A stretch of 64,000 bases of DNA from assembly GCA_036365515.1 (NCBI GenBank), contig CM070876.1, forward strand, positions 174,977,478-175,041,477. Direction: 5' to 3'. A program made the position numbers and the translations under genes. This stretch comes from Torymus aiolomorphi (taxonomy: Eukaryota; Arthropoda; Insecta; Hymenoptera; Torymidae). This document shows positions 12,532 through 23,675 of the stretch, piece after piece (the stretch's first letter is position 1; each line of letters starts with the position of its first letter). The notes beneath the pieces are model-generated. The model was not told the DNA's origin. It saw nothing but the letters and a program-made list of their open reading frames with translations, and made no database searches.

Positions 12532-13250
12532 CACGGAGAGAAATTTTAGAGTAAAAATTACCAAGGTGCCTTGGTAGTGCATGGATAGACTGTCAAAAGC
12601 CGTGATATTCCCAGGTTTCTAATACAATTTATAAGTTTACCAGGAAAAACTACCATAACCACTTAAAAAAAATACCAAATTATCGGAATAAAAATTACCA
12701 GACACACTGGTAAAAATTGAGATCTAGTCATTTTTACAAGGTAACCTAAGAATTTTTACTAAGAAAACTGATAAATTTTACCAAATAACCTGGTATTTGT
12801 GTATTCGCGCATGCGCACTGCGCATTATTGTGTTTCAGAAGATTGATACTAGAGGCGTGCGCGACGTTAAAATGAAAACAATACACATATTTTCAGTAAG
12901 TAATAACGGCGATTCAAATGACTGTTGGTAACAGCTTCCGTGGCGCAGTCGGTAGAACGTCGGACTCTCAACCCAAAGATCGTCGGATCGAATCCCGCTT
13001 CCGTAAAAATTTTTTTCAGTTTAATGTTTTTTCATCCTTGTTTCTGTTTCTATTTCTATATTAAAATACTATATATCCATCAATATGGATAAGAAAAGTT
13101 CATTTTTTTAATTTAAATTAACTAAAAAAAAATTTTACCAAGGCACTTTGGTAAAAAGTTTGAAATTGTCAGTCTGTCCATCCATTACCATAGAAACTGG
13201 TAATTTAGTCTCGAATATTTGTAATTTTCACTACAAAATTTCTCTCCGTG
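12532..13250. mobile_element. TA-flanked MITE (CACGGAGAG ends) carrying a tRNA-like segment
   Basis: The left end CACGGAGAGAAATTTT and right end AAAATTTCTCTCCGTG are inverted complements, and TA lies on both outer sides, as in Tc1/mariner-type elements. Inner arms also pair: ACCAAGG..CCTTGGTA..CATGGATAGACTG against CAGTCTGTCCATCCATTACC. No transposase. A tRNA-like sequence sits in the middle (12939-13006). Confidence 0.8.
12939..13006 (+). pseudogene. tRNA-like sequence with Pol III boxes inside a MITE
   Basis: An A-box (TGGCGCAGTCGG) and a B-box (GGATCGAATCC) are spaced as in a tRNA, with an anticodon-like loop CTCTCAA. The 3' end does not pair with the 5' end: both ends read GCTTCCGT as a direct repeat. 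The D and anticodon stems each have mismatches. A T7 run follows at about 13010. It is a tRNA-derived relic (tRNA pseudogene or SINE head), not a working tRNA gene. Confidence 0.6.
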
Positions 13251-13647
13251 TACTTATATAAAATTTAGTACTTACTATACTAAATTTTCAAAACACTAAT
13301 ATTTGATAGAAAATGTAGCAATTATTACGAGTCATTTTACAAAAATTTGATAGAATTTTAGCAACTTCTACGAGTCACTTTACCAAAAATTACGAGACCT
13401 TCTGCTAACAATAACATCAGCAAGTCGACATAACCTCAAAAGAGATTTACTTATCACCTTCTCTTCTAGAAAATTAATTATAATATATAACCTGCATATT
13501 TTTACAAATATTTTTTAATTTAGAAACTCGTGTACTACATCCTCCGCGAAACAAATAGTTAATTAACTTATTAAGGTGTCGAATTATTCCTATTATGTGG
13601 AACTACACAAGCTGTAGTATATATGTAGACGAGTCGAAACGTCTTTC

Positions 13648-13692
13648 GTGTAAGTGCACGTTGGCGTAGCGGTAAGACTGCGGCTTCTCGTG
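13648..13692 (+). pseudogene. tRNA 5'-half-like fragment
   Basis: CACGTTGGCGTAGCGGTAAG with GACTGCGGCTTCTCGTGCC following resembles a D-arm and anticodon arm (A-box TTGGCGTAGCGG). No B-box follows; an LTR-E begins 40 bp downstream. Probably a truncated SINE or tRNA relic. Confidence 0.35.
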
Positions 13693-13731
13693 CCTATATC
13701 AAGTTATACACCGAATCTTATATCAATAAAT

Positions 13732-14189
13732 TGTTACGAGTAAAAGCACATACGAACCCGAGTATGCAGTTGCGAGTTAGCAACTCACGCGGGACAACGA
13801 CCGCCAAAGTAGGATCCAAGTGATGAGCCAATACATCGGAAAATGTAGAAGTGCGGCAAGACTCAAACGAGAGTCAGCACTCCACGAGGCATCGAACTTT
13901 CCAGCACCTTGGCCATTGGTAAAGAGCTGAGGTGGATGCTGAATTTTGCAATCGATATCAATAGATATCTGCGTGTCCACTCCCACTCAAAACGAACAGA
14001 GACGTGTATAAATATAGGAAGCATGGAGACACAGAGGGAGTACCACGGACGAGACGAGGAGTTGATCTAACCTCTCTCTCACACACTAAGTATTTTAATA
14101 AATGCAACATATATATTCAGATACACTTGTATTTCATTTGCACCGTTTCATTATTCTAACGGCCCGGAAACCCCTCTAAAAACGTAACA
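13732..14189 (+). mobile_element. 5' LTR of an LTR-E retrotransposon
   Basis: Starts TGTTACGAGTAAAAGCAC and ends AAAACGTAACA, like LTR-E copies at 40215 and 60849. It has a TATA-like TATAAATATA (about 14008) and AATAAA (14099). It is followed by a primer site and gag, so this is the 5' LTR. Confidence 0.82.
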
Positions 14190-14194
14190 TAAAT

Positions 14195-14210
14195 TGGTGC
14201 TAGGTGTGGG
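14195..14210 (+). promoter_or_regulatory. Primer binding site
   Basis: TGGTGCTAGGTGTGGG, 5 bp after the LTR end, begins with TGG and so can pair with a tRNA 3' end (..CCACACCTAGCACCA). The tRNA species is not identified. Confidence 0.65.
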
Positions 14211-14459
14211 TTTCCGTTAGAAATACGAGATACCTCGAATATTTGTGAAGTCACGATATACGCCAAAACGAAAGTCAACTGCAAGACCAGACGAGAGGAA
14301 CCATAAACTTCGCATCGGCCATCATCTTTATCCTTGGCCTGCAAGTGTAAGTTAAAACTGAATTAAACACATTTTAATCTTTTGTGGGTATTCGCGTGGC
14401 TGCTAAAGAGCATATAGAATTCTCATAAAATACGCAAACGTAATTGCAACTACTAAAAA

Positions 14460-15996
14460 ATGTCCAAAAGATTTACGAAGAAGTCCAAATCACAGGTGAA
14501 TCATGCCTCAGCTGCGGCAGTCTTACTTCAGCGCGCCCTAAATACCACGCAAGTCACATACGAGCTTCCAATGGTGAACGTCATCAACCTCGCGTTGGAA
14601 CAGTTAAAACACGCATTCATGATTGGGGTGCTCGGTTCCGATGAATTGAATCTAGCTAGGACTTACATAGAAGTAATGGAGAAATTGCAGCAAGAAGTGG
14701 CAGTGGAGACAAACGCATCACCGAGTCATCCATCGGTTGATGATTTGTTGCTTGAGGAGGAAGCATTTGAGCATAAGGCCGATATCACCACATCGTCACA
14801 GTTATAGTATTCCCAGGGGAGAACCAAAAACGACCTGGAAGCTGTCCACCATTGACCCAAGCACCTGGAAGGGCACCGTACCCACCTGTCTGTAATGGGG
14901 CCAACTTCGTGCCTCCATCCAGCGCGTCGCAAATAAAAAGGGAGCACGGCACAAGACCTCCGTTCAATTTTCAATCTCCGGCGGAACCTGTCGCTCAACT
15001 CCATCGCACATATGGATTTGGTGAGGACATGCCATACCATAACGTTGCTAGTTACCAGCATGAGTTACCAGCATGAGTTACCAGCATGAGTTACCAGCAT
15101 GAGTTACCAGCATGAGTTACCAGCATGAGTTTTACATCGGACAAACCAGCCTGCCAATACCACCACCTCAGGGGCCGGCAGAACAATTTTATCACTCACA
15201 AGTAAGTAGGGGCTCGGTTTGCACCTTCTCCATTCCTCAAGCAACAAATATGATTCCTCAGTTCGCAGGCGAACCAGAAAGGGTGACACTCTTCTGCAGA
15301 ATAATACGGGGAATACAGAAGGAATTAGGACCAGAGAAAGAGGAGTGGTTAAAAAGCAACGTATGTCTCAGACTAAAGGGTCAGGCGACGAAGGATTTTT
15401 TGCTATGCGTAGATAGATGCAGCTCACTCGAACAATTGCTAGTTGCCATCATCGAGAAATATAGTGACGACGAAGACATGGAATCAAGTACGGTACCTAT
15501 TAAAAACTATAAAACAAGGGCCAGCAGAGAAGGTTACGGACTACAGACAGCGAGTAATGATCCTTCTAAGTAAGTTGCAACGATCACACAGTAATAACAA
15601 TTCACTCATTGCTGTGGAAAGATTTTGGTATCAGCAACAAGGCGAGCAGGAGGCCCTGAAATAATTTTTATATGGATTGACGGACCGGATATACAGTACC
15701 TCGTTAGCATTCGGCAACCGAGAAGTCTGGAAGAAGCGATAGGTGAGGCCAAACGCATAGAGAAAGAGATGAGTGTACGCTTTAATATGGATAAAAATCG
15801 AAGTCCGTATATAGAAACGGCAGCAATTAGACTCGCTTCCACAAGGGTATATTGCAACTATTACAAAAAACCCAATCATAGTAAGGAAGACTGTAGAAAC
15901 AAAACTAGAGATAGAAAATTTTGCGACTATTGCAAAATTCAGGGTCACGCATTTGAAGAATGCGACTCAATGTTACATCCCATGTATTTCGTATGA
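14460..15996 (+). pseudogene. Frameshifted gag of LTR-E retrotransposon, with zinc knuckles
   Basis: Successive frames give an N-terminal part (14460-14804, MSKRFTKKSKSQ.., helical, ends in a stop), a proline-rich linker (14852-15073), and a capsid-like part (15112-15570, with FAGEPERVTLFCR and LKGQATKDFL). A frame-shifted capsid end follows (about 15490-15661, AEKVTDYRQRVMILLSKL), then a nucleocapsid (15625-15993). The nucleocapsid has a degenerate knuckle (CNYYKKPNHSKEDC, second Cys lost) and an intact CX2CX4HX4C knuckle (CDYCKIQGHAFEEC). Gag packages element RNA. At least four frame breaks show it is dead. No protease or reverse transcriptase follows, so the element is truncated. Confidence 0.82.
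15052..15130 (+). repeat. 13-bp tandem repeat inside gag
   Basis: The unit GTTACCAGCATGA is repeated about six times head to tail. As 13 is not a multiple of 3, each added unit shifts the gag frame; this tract separates the 14852 and 15112 gag frames. Confidence 0.9.
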
Positions 15997-17180
15997 AAAA
16001 TAATTCTTTTATAACGTACTCTCGCAAGCGAGTTGCGTTCTACTAGGCGGATGCAGGTGTCCGCTGTCCAGCGCTCTCACGCCGGGAGAATGCTGACACA
16101 GCCGGATTGCTCTGCTCGACGGCGATAAGACCAGCCACCGAGGAGAACGCGATTGCGCGCCTGCATTCTTTCGGCCTGACCGAGTGAGCATGAGACCCCA
16201 AGAGCATCAACTTCAAGGAGACCAACATCACCTATGGCCGTCTCCAGCTTATCTTCCAGAAGGTCGACATCGCCTCTGACCAACTTCTGCTTCATCTCCC
16301 AGAAGGTCGACATTGCTGCCGTTCGCCGCGACTAGAGATAGTCGAGAAACATCAAAGAGACCACCCACCATCTGCATCGAAAAGACCGAGACGAGAGTCG
16401 TCATCTCATCATCAGCTGACAGGAAAAGTAGCGGCCGGACTACGCGAAACTAGTGGTAAATTAATAAGAGTGATATAACCCACTACCTTATATCAAGAAG
16501 GTGCGTGCGACCCCCCTTTCTTCCTTTTATTTGTACTGCGAAATTTAACAAACGCAAAATTTAACTCACTACGCATCACCGAAATTATGAAATGTAAGTC
16601 TGTATCTCATCGTTTCTTCAACCTCCATAAATAAACAATTAAACAAAAATATAAAATTACTTTATTAATCACTCATAATAACAAACAAAGAAACAGGATA
16701 TAACACTCAATAAGAAAAGAAATAGTAATGGAACGATCGTCAAGGAAAAGGTAAGAACTAGGTCGACAACTGCGAGTTCACCAGCCGAGGTGGAAACTGC
16801 TTACTCATCTCCAACAGCAAGAGTCGTTGAGGTACGCGGTTACAATAAATCGGGACAACGACACTATGAGGCAAGGTGACAAACCGACTCAAGATAGGAA
16901 GAAAGTTATGAAAGGTATGAAGGCCAAGGAAGCCGATATGAAAGGTTAGACCGACTCCGCCAAGATGAGGAGTATCGAGGACCATGGCGCTCCAGCGATA
17001 GAGGAGAATGTTACCGGAATCACTACGGCATTCGCACAGGCAGCAATCGATACACTGACAAAGAAGAACGTCACCCAAGAAGTGACAGCAGGGACCGCAA
17101 TGGGAGTCATCGATATAAGGACGACAGAAGAGATACGTGTGACAGTAAGAAGCATTTTTTTAAGATAAAGATTAACTAAA
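15997..17180 (+). other. Retroelement-derived stretch with an arginine-rich open frame
   Basis: No pol motifs are visible. At about 16898-17167 the plus strand reads an open, very charged frame (ESYERYEGQGSRYERLDRLR, then RSSDRGECYRN.. to DDRRDTCDSKKHF) closed upstream by a stop. It may be the C-terminal basic tail of a retroelement gag or an RS-like repeat; I do not recognise it. The 16000-16450 part is GC-rich and unassigned. Confidence 0.35.
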
Positions 17181-17410
17181 AAAAAAAAAAAAAAGTCTAC
17201 CGATCTGAAACAGCTTCCAAAAACTAAAGAAAATCGCGCGCGTCCGATACGACAATTCGCGTTCGCACATTTTTTATCGCACATCAGATGGGGCCACAGG
17301 CCTGTAGCATTGTCTATGACGGAACATGCTCCCCCGTTGCGAGGTTTACAAGCAAGAAATATAATTGTTTATGTTTGTGTCATGTTCTGTTGTATCATCG
17401 GTAAAGGACA

Positions 17411-17660
17411 TAATTGTGATATTTCTCTTTAATTGGCCTCGTGCCGTTCGCAGTGTGGCGACTCTTGAGATCCCATCACTCCCAGGATGAACCTCGACGA
17501 CGACTCCCAACTGCTACTGGGTACAGGGTTGGTTTTTGTCAATGATAACCGCGACTATATCTGATATCCGTTCGCTATTGGTTTGTGTCATTTTTGACGT
17601 CTTTGCAACTCGTCCAGGTACTCCAGATTCCATTTTTTTCAAAAATCTTGACGCGCTATG
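17411..17660 (-). pseudogene. BEL/Pao-type pol C-terminus (integrase tail), degraded
   Basis: On the minus strand 17416-17515 reads [20 protein letters not shown], then [14 protein letters not shown]. This is the conserved C-terminal block of BEL/Pao polyproteins (LGRV..HPG.DG..RV...RTA.G.LKR). Upstream, the expected linker is present but split over frames with a stop before QLG. Only the last about 80 residues are recognisable. It is unrelated in orientation to the gag at 14.5 kb. Confidence 0.75.
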
Positions 17661-19028
17661 GAGATGACCTTCCAGATAGACAGACGATTAGCTGGAATAA
17701 AAGTCAGATCGATTTCAGGCAAAATAGTGCATTATAGATTCAGTGTTGGAATACTACAAACAATGGCACTTGTAATCAGTGTAAGTATTTTTAATTGTTA
17801 TTATTATTTTTAAAATTAAAAAAAATATATTTTTGCATTACGGATACATCACGTGATTCACGAGAGGACAAGACGAACTTTTTTCGTACCTGGAACGAGT
17901 TGTTCCAATCGGAGATCGAAGCAGATGGTACCTTGCGAAGACCTTGGATTTCGCGTTTCTTCACGGTAAGAATTGAATATAATATGATTGGTAAAAAAAA
18001 TACATATACATTGTTATGTGCCAACATTTGTCTTATTAATTTATTAATTTTTAAATGGTTCAATTATTTGTTAAAACCGAGTAGCTTGCTATTGCGCAAA
18101 ACCAATTAAGAAATAAGAATTGCGCGATGACCAGAAATCGCTGCGCAAGCGGGGCAACGGTCTTAATCCAGCGCAACGGCCGCGAGGAAACGCATACGAC
18201 ACGAAGACAACAGGCGTTACGCTGAATTAGTGGCAGCACCTCCCGGGCATCTCTCGCGCTCCCTGCCTTACCTGCGCCGATAGGGGAGCGAGAGAGACAG
18301 CGAACGATTGTAGTGGGAGGGAATTTTCGCGGATCCAGGTGTACGGGCGTGCGAAAATTCGTTGCCACGACAGTTGCGTTTTAATTTTCAATAGGGTAGA
18401 GTCGAGAATAATTAATCGTTGAAGATAGTCAATTAATAAATCATCGGGAATATATATACTTCGTTAATAATTTTTATAAGTTCTTGTAATTTAATTTCAA
18501 GTGTTAGAATATTTGTGTCTCGTGCGAAAATTTGTTATATCTGCCCTTTGTTAAACTGGACCACTGGACTTCAATTAAAAAGGAAAATAAAAGGAAAGAA
18601 TTACTGAACCTTTAACGAGTATTTTATTTCGGACTCAACCAGTACCTGGAATTCAATTATTATATATTATCATACTATACGAGGCGATCATCGATCCACA
18701 ATAAGGTAAAAATCTTTATTTATTATCGGTAATTTATTCGCGTACTATTTACTCGCGTCCGGGGGTGTTCATTAAACTTTTCATAATTGTCCTATATGCT
18801 CGTATCCGTATCTATCGGTTAATCGTAATTTGATTTCCATTCTCCACCGCGTTATTGTATAGGATTTCCGTGAGTCCGGCCATATGTACGGGGAGGTAGT
18901 CGTACGGGTTTCGTCGAATTACTTAGTATCCTCTTGTCGTTTTCAATAATTTATTAGTATAAATTTTGCCATTGTAACTAATTTTATGGTTACATTCGCG
19001 CGTGTTGATTCGATAACTAATAATAATA

Positions 19029-19030
<2 letters not shown>
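17661..19030. other. Intergenic, one weak exon-like frame
   Basis: A polar open frame at about 17848-17966 (DTSRDSREDKTNFFRTWNEL..) is followed by a consensus donor GTAAGAATT, but no acceptor or partner exon is convincing. The rest has no recognisable gene. CpG-rich at 18120-18380. Confidence 0.3.

Positions 19031-19033
<3 letters not shown>

Positions 19034-19073
<40 letters not shown>
19034..19073. repeat. (TA)n microsatellite
   Basis: About 40 bp of pure TA. Confidence 0.95.
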
Positions 19074-19082
<9 letters not shown>

Positions 19083-19563
19083 AATAAATAACTACTCATA
19101 ATTTTATACCGATATAACTATTATATTTATTATAATTCCTAATAATAACTAACCTTTAACTCTAAAAATTTTACTAATTCCTAATCCGGATTTCCTCCAT
19201 ACAGTAGGTAGCTGGGTCGATTCATTGTAGCATGAATCGGCAAAACTACTGAAGATTGGAGTGTACGATCCGTCCAGCTCTAGTACTAACACTCGTTCGA
19301 CGAAACAACAGCTACGCTAGAAAACGGAGTAGTACGACACGAAGAAGGAGAGTTTAGCCCTTTTATTACCATTTAGGTTTTCCTCTGTTCTCGGTTTAGA
19401 ACTAGCCCCTCCCCCCTAGCTAGTTTTTTAATTCGATTCCGCTCTAGTTCCCGAAAGCATAGCGAGTTATTATTCACGGGTAAAGGAATGATAGATGTCC
19501 TTGGGCGACATCCGAAATAAATTTATAGTTCTGCCCTTACGTGTGAGAATTCTAACCTCTCAC

Positions 19564-20667
19564 CCCTTACGAAAAGATGCTGTAGTTATTACTACACAAA
19601 CGCTGTAGTAACAGTTCTGTAGTAGTTACTATACAATAACTACTGAAAAATACTGTAGTAATTTCGGACTGTAGTTATGACCACACAAAATTACTACAGG
19701 AATTGTGTAGTGACTACTACAGGTATTTTGTAGTTACTACTACAGGAATTTTGTAGTTACTACTACAGGAATGTTGTAGTTACTACTACAGACAATTTTC
19801 GTGAAAACATCTTATAGAGGTTTAGCATTTTATTTAGCGCTGTGTCATCGCACAGCAGAGTCAGTGGCAAACAATCCTAGGTAAGGAGTTGTACCCGGGG
19901 GACTGCCGTGCATGACTGTCGGCACCTTATCGATTAAGCCTAGTGAGCTCAGATATCAAAATCAAGGTAATCCTTGTCATATTGACTCTCCGTAAAGAGT
20001 CGTTCGAACGGTTGAATTTCACGGCTTTACATACCCTCGCGGTTTCAATGTGTTTATGAAAGTTCCAACTACTGCGCTGCTCTGCGGCATGCGGCAGAAG
20101 CTTGCTTGTCCAGAGCCTCGTTTATGTATGTTCGCTGTTATGCCGCTATGGAGCGCAGCAGCCGGGACTCTCATAAACACATTGGAACCGCGAGGGTATG
20201 TAAAGCCGTGAGATTCAACCATTCGAACGACTCTTTACGGAGAGTCAATGTGACAAGGATTACCTTGACTTTGATATCTGAGCTCACCGGGCTTAATCGG
20301 TAAGGTGCCGACAGTCGTGCACAGCAGTCCCCGGGTGCAACTCCTTACCTAAGACTGTCTGTCACTGACTCTGCTGTGTGATGGCACAGCGCCAAATAAG
20401 ATGCTAAACCTCTATTAGATGTTTTCACGAAAATTGTCTGTAGTAGTAACTACAACATTCCTGTAGTAGTAACTAAGTACACAATTCCTGTAGTAGTAAC
20501 TACAAAATACCTGTAGCAGTAACTACAAAATTCCTGTAGTAATTTTGTGTGGTCATAACTACAGTCCGAAATTACTACAGTATTTTTCAGTAGTTATTGT
20601 ATAGTAACTACTACAGAACTGTTACTACAGCGTTTGTGTACATGACTACAGCATCTTTTCGTAAGGG
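19564..20667. mobile_element. Long palindromic foldback element, 1.1 kb
   Basis: The left arm begins CCCTTACGAAAAGATGCTGT and the right arm ends with its complement. The arms pair almost continuously over about 500 bp each to a centre near 20115, for example CCTCGCGGTTTCAATGTG against CACATTGGAACCGCGAGG. The outer parts of the arms are built from short repeats of TAGTTACTACTACAG type. No ORF, and no clear target duplication found. Transcribed, it would form one very long hairpin RNA. Confidence 0.85.
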
Positions 20668-20706
20668 ACGTAACATACATATTTACATATATACATTTTT
20701 GTTACA

Positions 20707-20874
20707 GATACGACAATGGACGAGTCTTGGTCGTGAAGAAAAGGATAACCTGGCGAGACTTAACTTTGATGTCTCCGAATTGCACGCATTATTGGAACAG
20801 GAGGGTTCAGTTTCTCTGATGGATGTAGGCTTACAGATGATGACGCTGGCAGATGGAGACGAGAATGATTTTTG
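20707..20874 (+). pseudogene. Acidic C-terminal coding fragment, unidentified
   Basis: After an acceptor-like TTTTGTTACAG at 20706, the frame reads IRQWTSLGREEKDNLARLNF.. and ends SLMDVGLQMMTLADGDENDF with a stop at 20872-20874. It looks like a real protein C-terminus (amphipathic, acidic), but no start is visible and the palindrome lies directly upstream. It may be a terminal exon of the decayed region that follows or of a transposon protein. Confidence 0.35.
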
Positions 20875-21483
20875 ATTGTCTAGGTAGATTATTCTTTTTT
20901 GTAGAATTAGTTGTTGACTGGCGAGTAAGGTTGACCTTTATACAGACCTGTGAAGGTACTTCTTGCTTTGTCGGGCAAGACTTAGTTTTTAAATGTTAAT
21001 TTTTAATTGTAAAACTGATGATATTTAATGAACGTAACAATATGTATTTTCATAATGATGAATCCCTCATTATTCATTGATTAAAGTGCGTTTATGTTAA
21101 TAAAATAAAATACAAATTATGATAATAATGAGTAGTTCATATTCTTACCTGAAAATAATAATTACAATATAATTTCCTCAAATAAAACATAATTTATAAG
21201 ACATAACAAACATTGCGAATATTTAAAATTTGCAATATATTGGTAATATACTTGAAAAGTATTGCCAATGATAAAATTTTCAATATATTTGCAATATATC
21301 AGAGAAAGATTGGGTTATGTGCATTTGCAGAAATGTTACCACTATATTGCAAAATTATTGATGCACTATATTGCTAATACAGCGCTATCTCAAATATGCA
21401 ATATAGTTGCCATATGTCGCCAATTTTTTCAATTTTTACACTGGTGGATATGGCTACCTCCTTCACCATAAAAATATCATGGT

Positions 21484-22020
21484 AACACCAGAGTTTTTAC
21501 GCGCTGAAGGAATTCCGTATGTATCAGGTGGTGTGTCAGCCGCCTGGTACTCTAGTCTATGTGCGGAACGGCGTTTACCACCAGGTTATCAACACGGGGA
21601 TCCCCTTGGCTGAGGCCGTGAATGTGGGTAGCTCGTGTTGGAATGCAATCCCGTATCAGCCGGGCAGTGCGTGTCCTGGAGCTATCTTGGTGTACTTCGG
21701 CTTAGTACCAGAGATCCCACCTAAAATATTAAGTGTGCTTCCAGCGGTGCGGTCACGTTCTCCACGGTTCTTTGCCTTTGTGCCGTGTTAGTGTTCTTTC
21801 CGTATCAGTTCGGAGCTCCCGACTCTATCCGAGTATAAATCCAATATTGCCACTCGTGTAAGGGTAGCTACTTGGCGTGCCGCAGAGCGACGTTCGGCAG
21901 AACGACAGGTCTCTGGTCGTGAGGACTTCGCGGTGCCCGACTCACCTTTTGATGCTGGCCGCTCCCGGTCGTCCTCACCATCTACTTCATCTGACCCCTC
22001 CTGTCAGTAGGCTTGGCAGA
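21484..22020 (+). pseudogene. Decayed JmjC-like (cupin) protein fragment
   Basis: The frame TPEFLRAEGIP at 21484 shifts at about 21519 into QVVCQPPGTLVYVRNGVYHQ and VINTGIPLAEAVNVGSSCWN. This is the pattern of the C-terminal half of a JmjC fold: PPGTLVYV, then the metal-binding His of GVYHQVINTG, then a Trp after NVGSS. A further open frame (21814-22008) reads SEYKSNIATRVRVATWRAAE.. and ends in a serine-rich tail. JmjC proteins are 2-oxoglutarate/Fe(II) dioxygenases, often histone demethylases. The frame breaks suggest a pseudogene or an untraced intron; a transposon-borne origin is possible. Confidence 0.42.
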
Positions 22021-22047
22021 CTGCACGCCGGGGTGCTCATCTCTTAG

Positions 22048-23278
22048 ATGCCATTTGTTGGCATGCCTCCTCTGTTAAGCCGGCTGAGGATCCTCTGGGC
22101 CTTAGTGATGCTTAGTCTCGCGACGGTGACGGCGTTAGTGTTTCAGGTATTTATTGCTACATTTCCTGCTTCTTTCTTTATATCGTATTTTATTATTTGT
22201 TTATATATATTTCTATTTCTGTGTGTTATAGGCATTTCTCTTATCCACACATTTCCAAAAAGTCTTAGAAAATTAAAAAAGATTATGTAATTGATCTTTG
22301 TCACACATGTTATGTTCTTTTCTCGGTGCATTTTTTGTCTTCTTGAGGAGATGGATACTCAATTGTCGTTCACCGGTGGTTCGCCCCATGAATTCGTATA
22401 CTTCCGCCAAGGACAGAGTTTGGATTGGACAAGAGACTTTATGCATTCCCAGCGGTGTTGGAATGCCCATCGAAAAGTGCATGTGGTAAGCTATTATGTC
22501 TATAATTATTACTGTTTAATTATTATAATGGATATTATTAACATTTGCATTGTTTTGTTTAAATATTATTAGTATAATAATTATTTATTTGTATCCTTTG
22601 CATAATTTGTAGTTAATTTGTATTAATAAAATAAATATTATAATTGATTATAATGAAAAATAATAATTATAATGATTATTATTATTATTGTTACCTTGTA
22701 TAATTATTATTAGTATAATCATTATTTATTTATATCTTTTTTCTTCTATAATTAGTGTAATTTATTATAAAATAATTTTTTTTCTTTGTAACTATTTTTA
22801 TAGTTATTCTGTAAAAATTATCAATCATGATTATTATTATTTCCCGATCATAATTAGTGTGATTAATTGATTTTGGCAAACTAATTGTCTTTGTACATTT
22901 TTTCTAGTTTCGGGGTGTAGTACCCGTTCCTCCGAGGGATCCCACTGACCCATGCTGCGATCTCTGGTTAGAAATGCGAGAGCTTTTTTTACATCTCTCC
23001 ATTTGCGCTCGACAAGTACGGCTGGAGTATTTTTTGTTAATGATAAAAAGGGCAATGTACTCGCTTCATCCAACAATGACCTGTGGGCTTATCTCTGCGT
23101 AAGTTATTATAATAACAACAAGGTATATATACTTTTCCTATCGATATACCCTTTAATGTGTATTGCTTCTTCCTATTTTTTGCTTAGAATGTGCCCGCGG
23201 CTGTACAGGCTGGGTCGTCTTTACTCGATCTATCTTCGGTTGAGTGGTATCTCTCGATATCTATTGAGGCAATCGTGA
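22048..23278 (+). CDS. Possible spliced small gene, four exons (uncertain)
   Basis: Open blocks with consistent phase and splice signals are: 22048-22146 (ATG, 33 codons, then GTATTT); about 22348-22485 (ends at GTAAGC); 22908-23098 (after TTTTTTCTAG, ends at GTAAGT); and 23188-23278 (after TTTTTTGCTTAG, ends TGA). Joined in phase the third and fourth read LWLEMRELFLHLSICARQVR.. into AMCPRLYRLGRLYSIYLRLS. I do not recognise a domain. The good donor and acceptor pairs support the last two exons; the first exon and the start are guesses. The neighbouring JmjC-like fragment is decayed, so this may be a remnant too. Confidence 0.28.
22242..22300 (+). repeat. Direct repeat, unit 1
   Basis: CTTATCCACACATTTCCAAA.. 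about 59 bp, repeated with few changes at 23617-23675 in the same orientation. The pair brackets the possible spliced exons. Confidence 0.8.
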
Positions 23279-23616
23279 CGCAGAAGGTATCTTACCCGCC
23301 TACGCCATGAATTTTTGTGGTGATTGCGTCGTTTTACCTTCTGTCCTCAGGGATGTACCCGTTCACGTTACGCTAGAGCGAAATCCATCGTTAAGAGAGT
23401 GTCCCGGTATTAATATACCATCTTACTATTTATCGGGGGTACTCTCTTTTTTCAGAAATTTATCCGAAAGACGGCTCTTTGGACTCCTGCAATCTTGTCC
23501 ACTCAATTTTGAATGAATTTTGCAGGTGATGGGAATTTATTAACCTCGATCGTAAAGGACGCGCTCTACCAGATCGTTCTTGTTTTAATTACTCGCCTAC
23601 ATTCTTCTTCCTCCTT

Positions 23617-23675
23617 ATCCACACATTTCCAAAAAGTCTTCAAAAATTAAAAAAGATTGTGTAATTGATTTTATA
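23617..23675 (+). repeat. Direct repeat, unit 2
   Basis: Second copy of the 22242-22300 repeat, 1375 bp downstream. Confidence 0.8.

Noticed and set aside
12939..13006. Functional tRNA gene
   Set aside because: Boxes are present but acceptor ends do not pair and two stems have mismatches.
15606..15948. Minus-strand ORFs over gag
   Set aside because: Shadows of the plus-strand gag, which has zinc knuckles.
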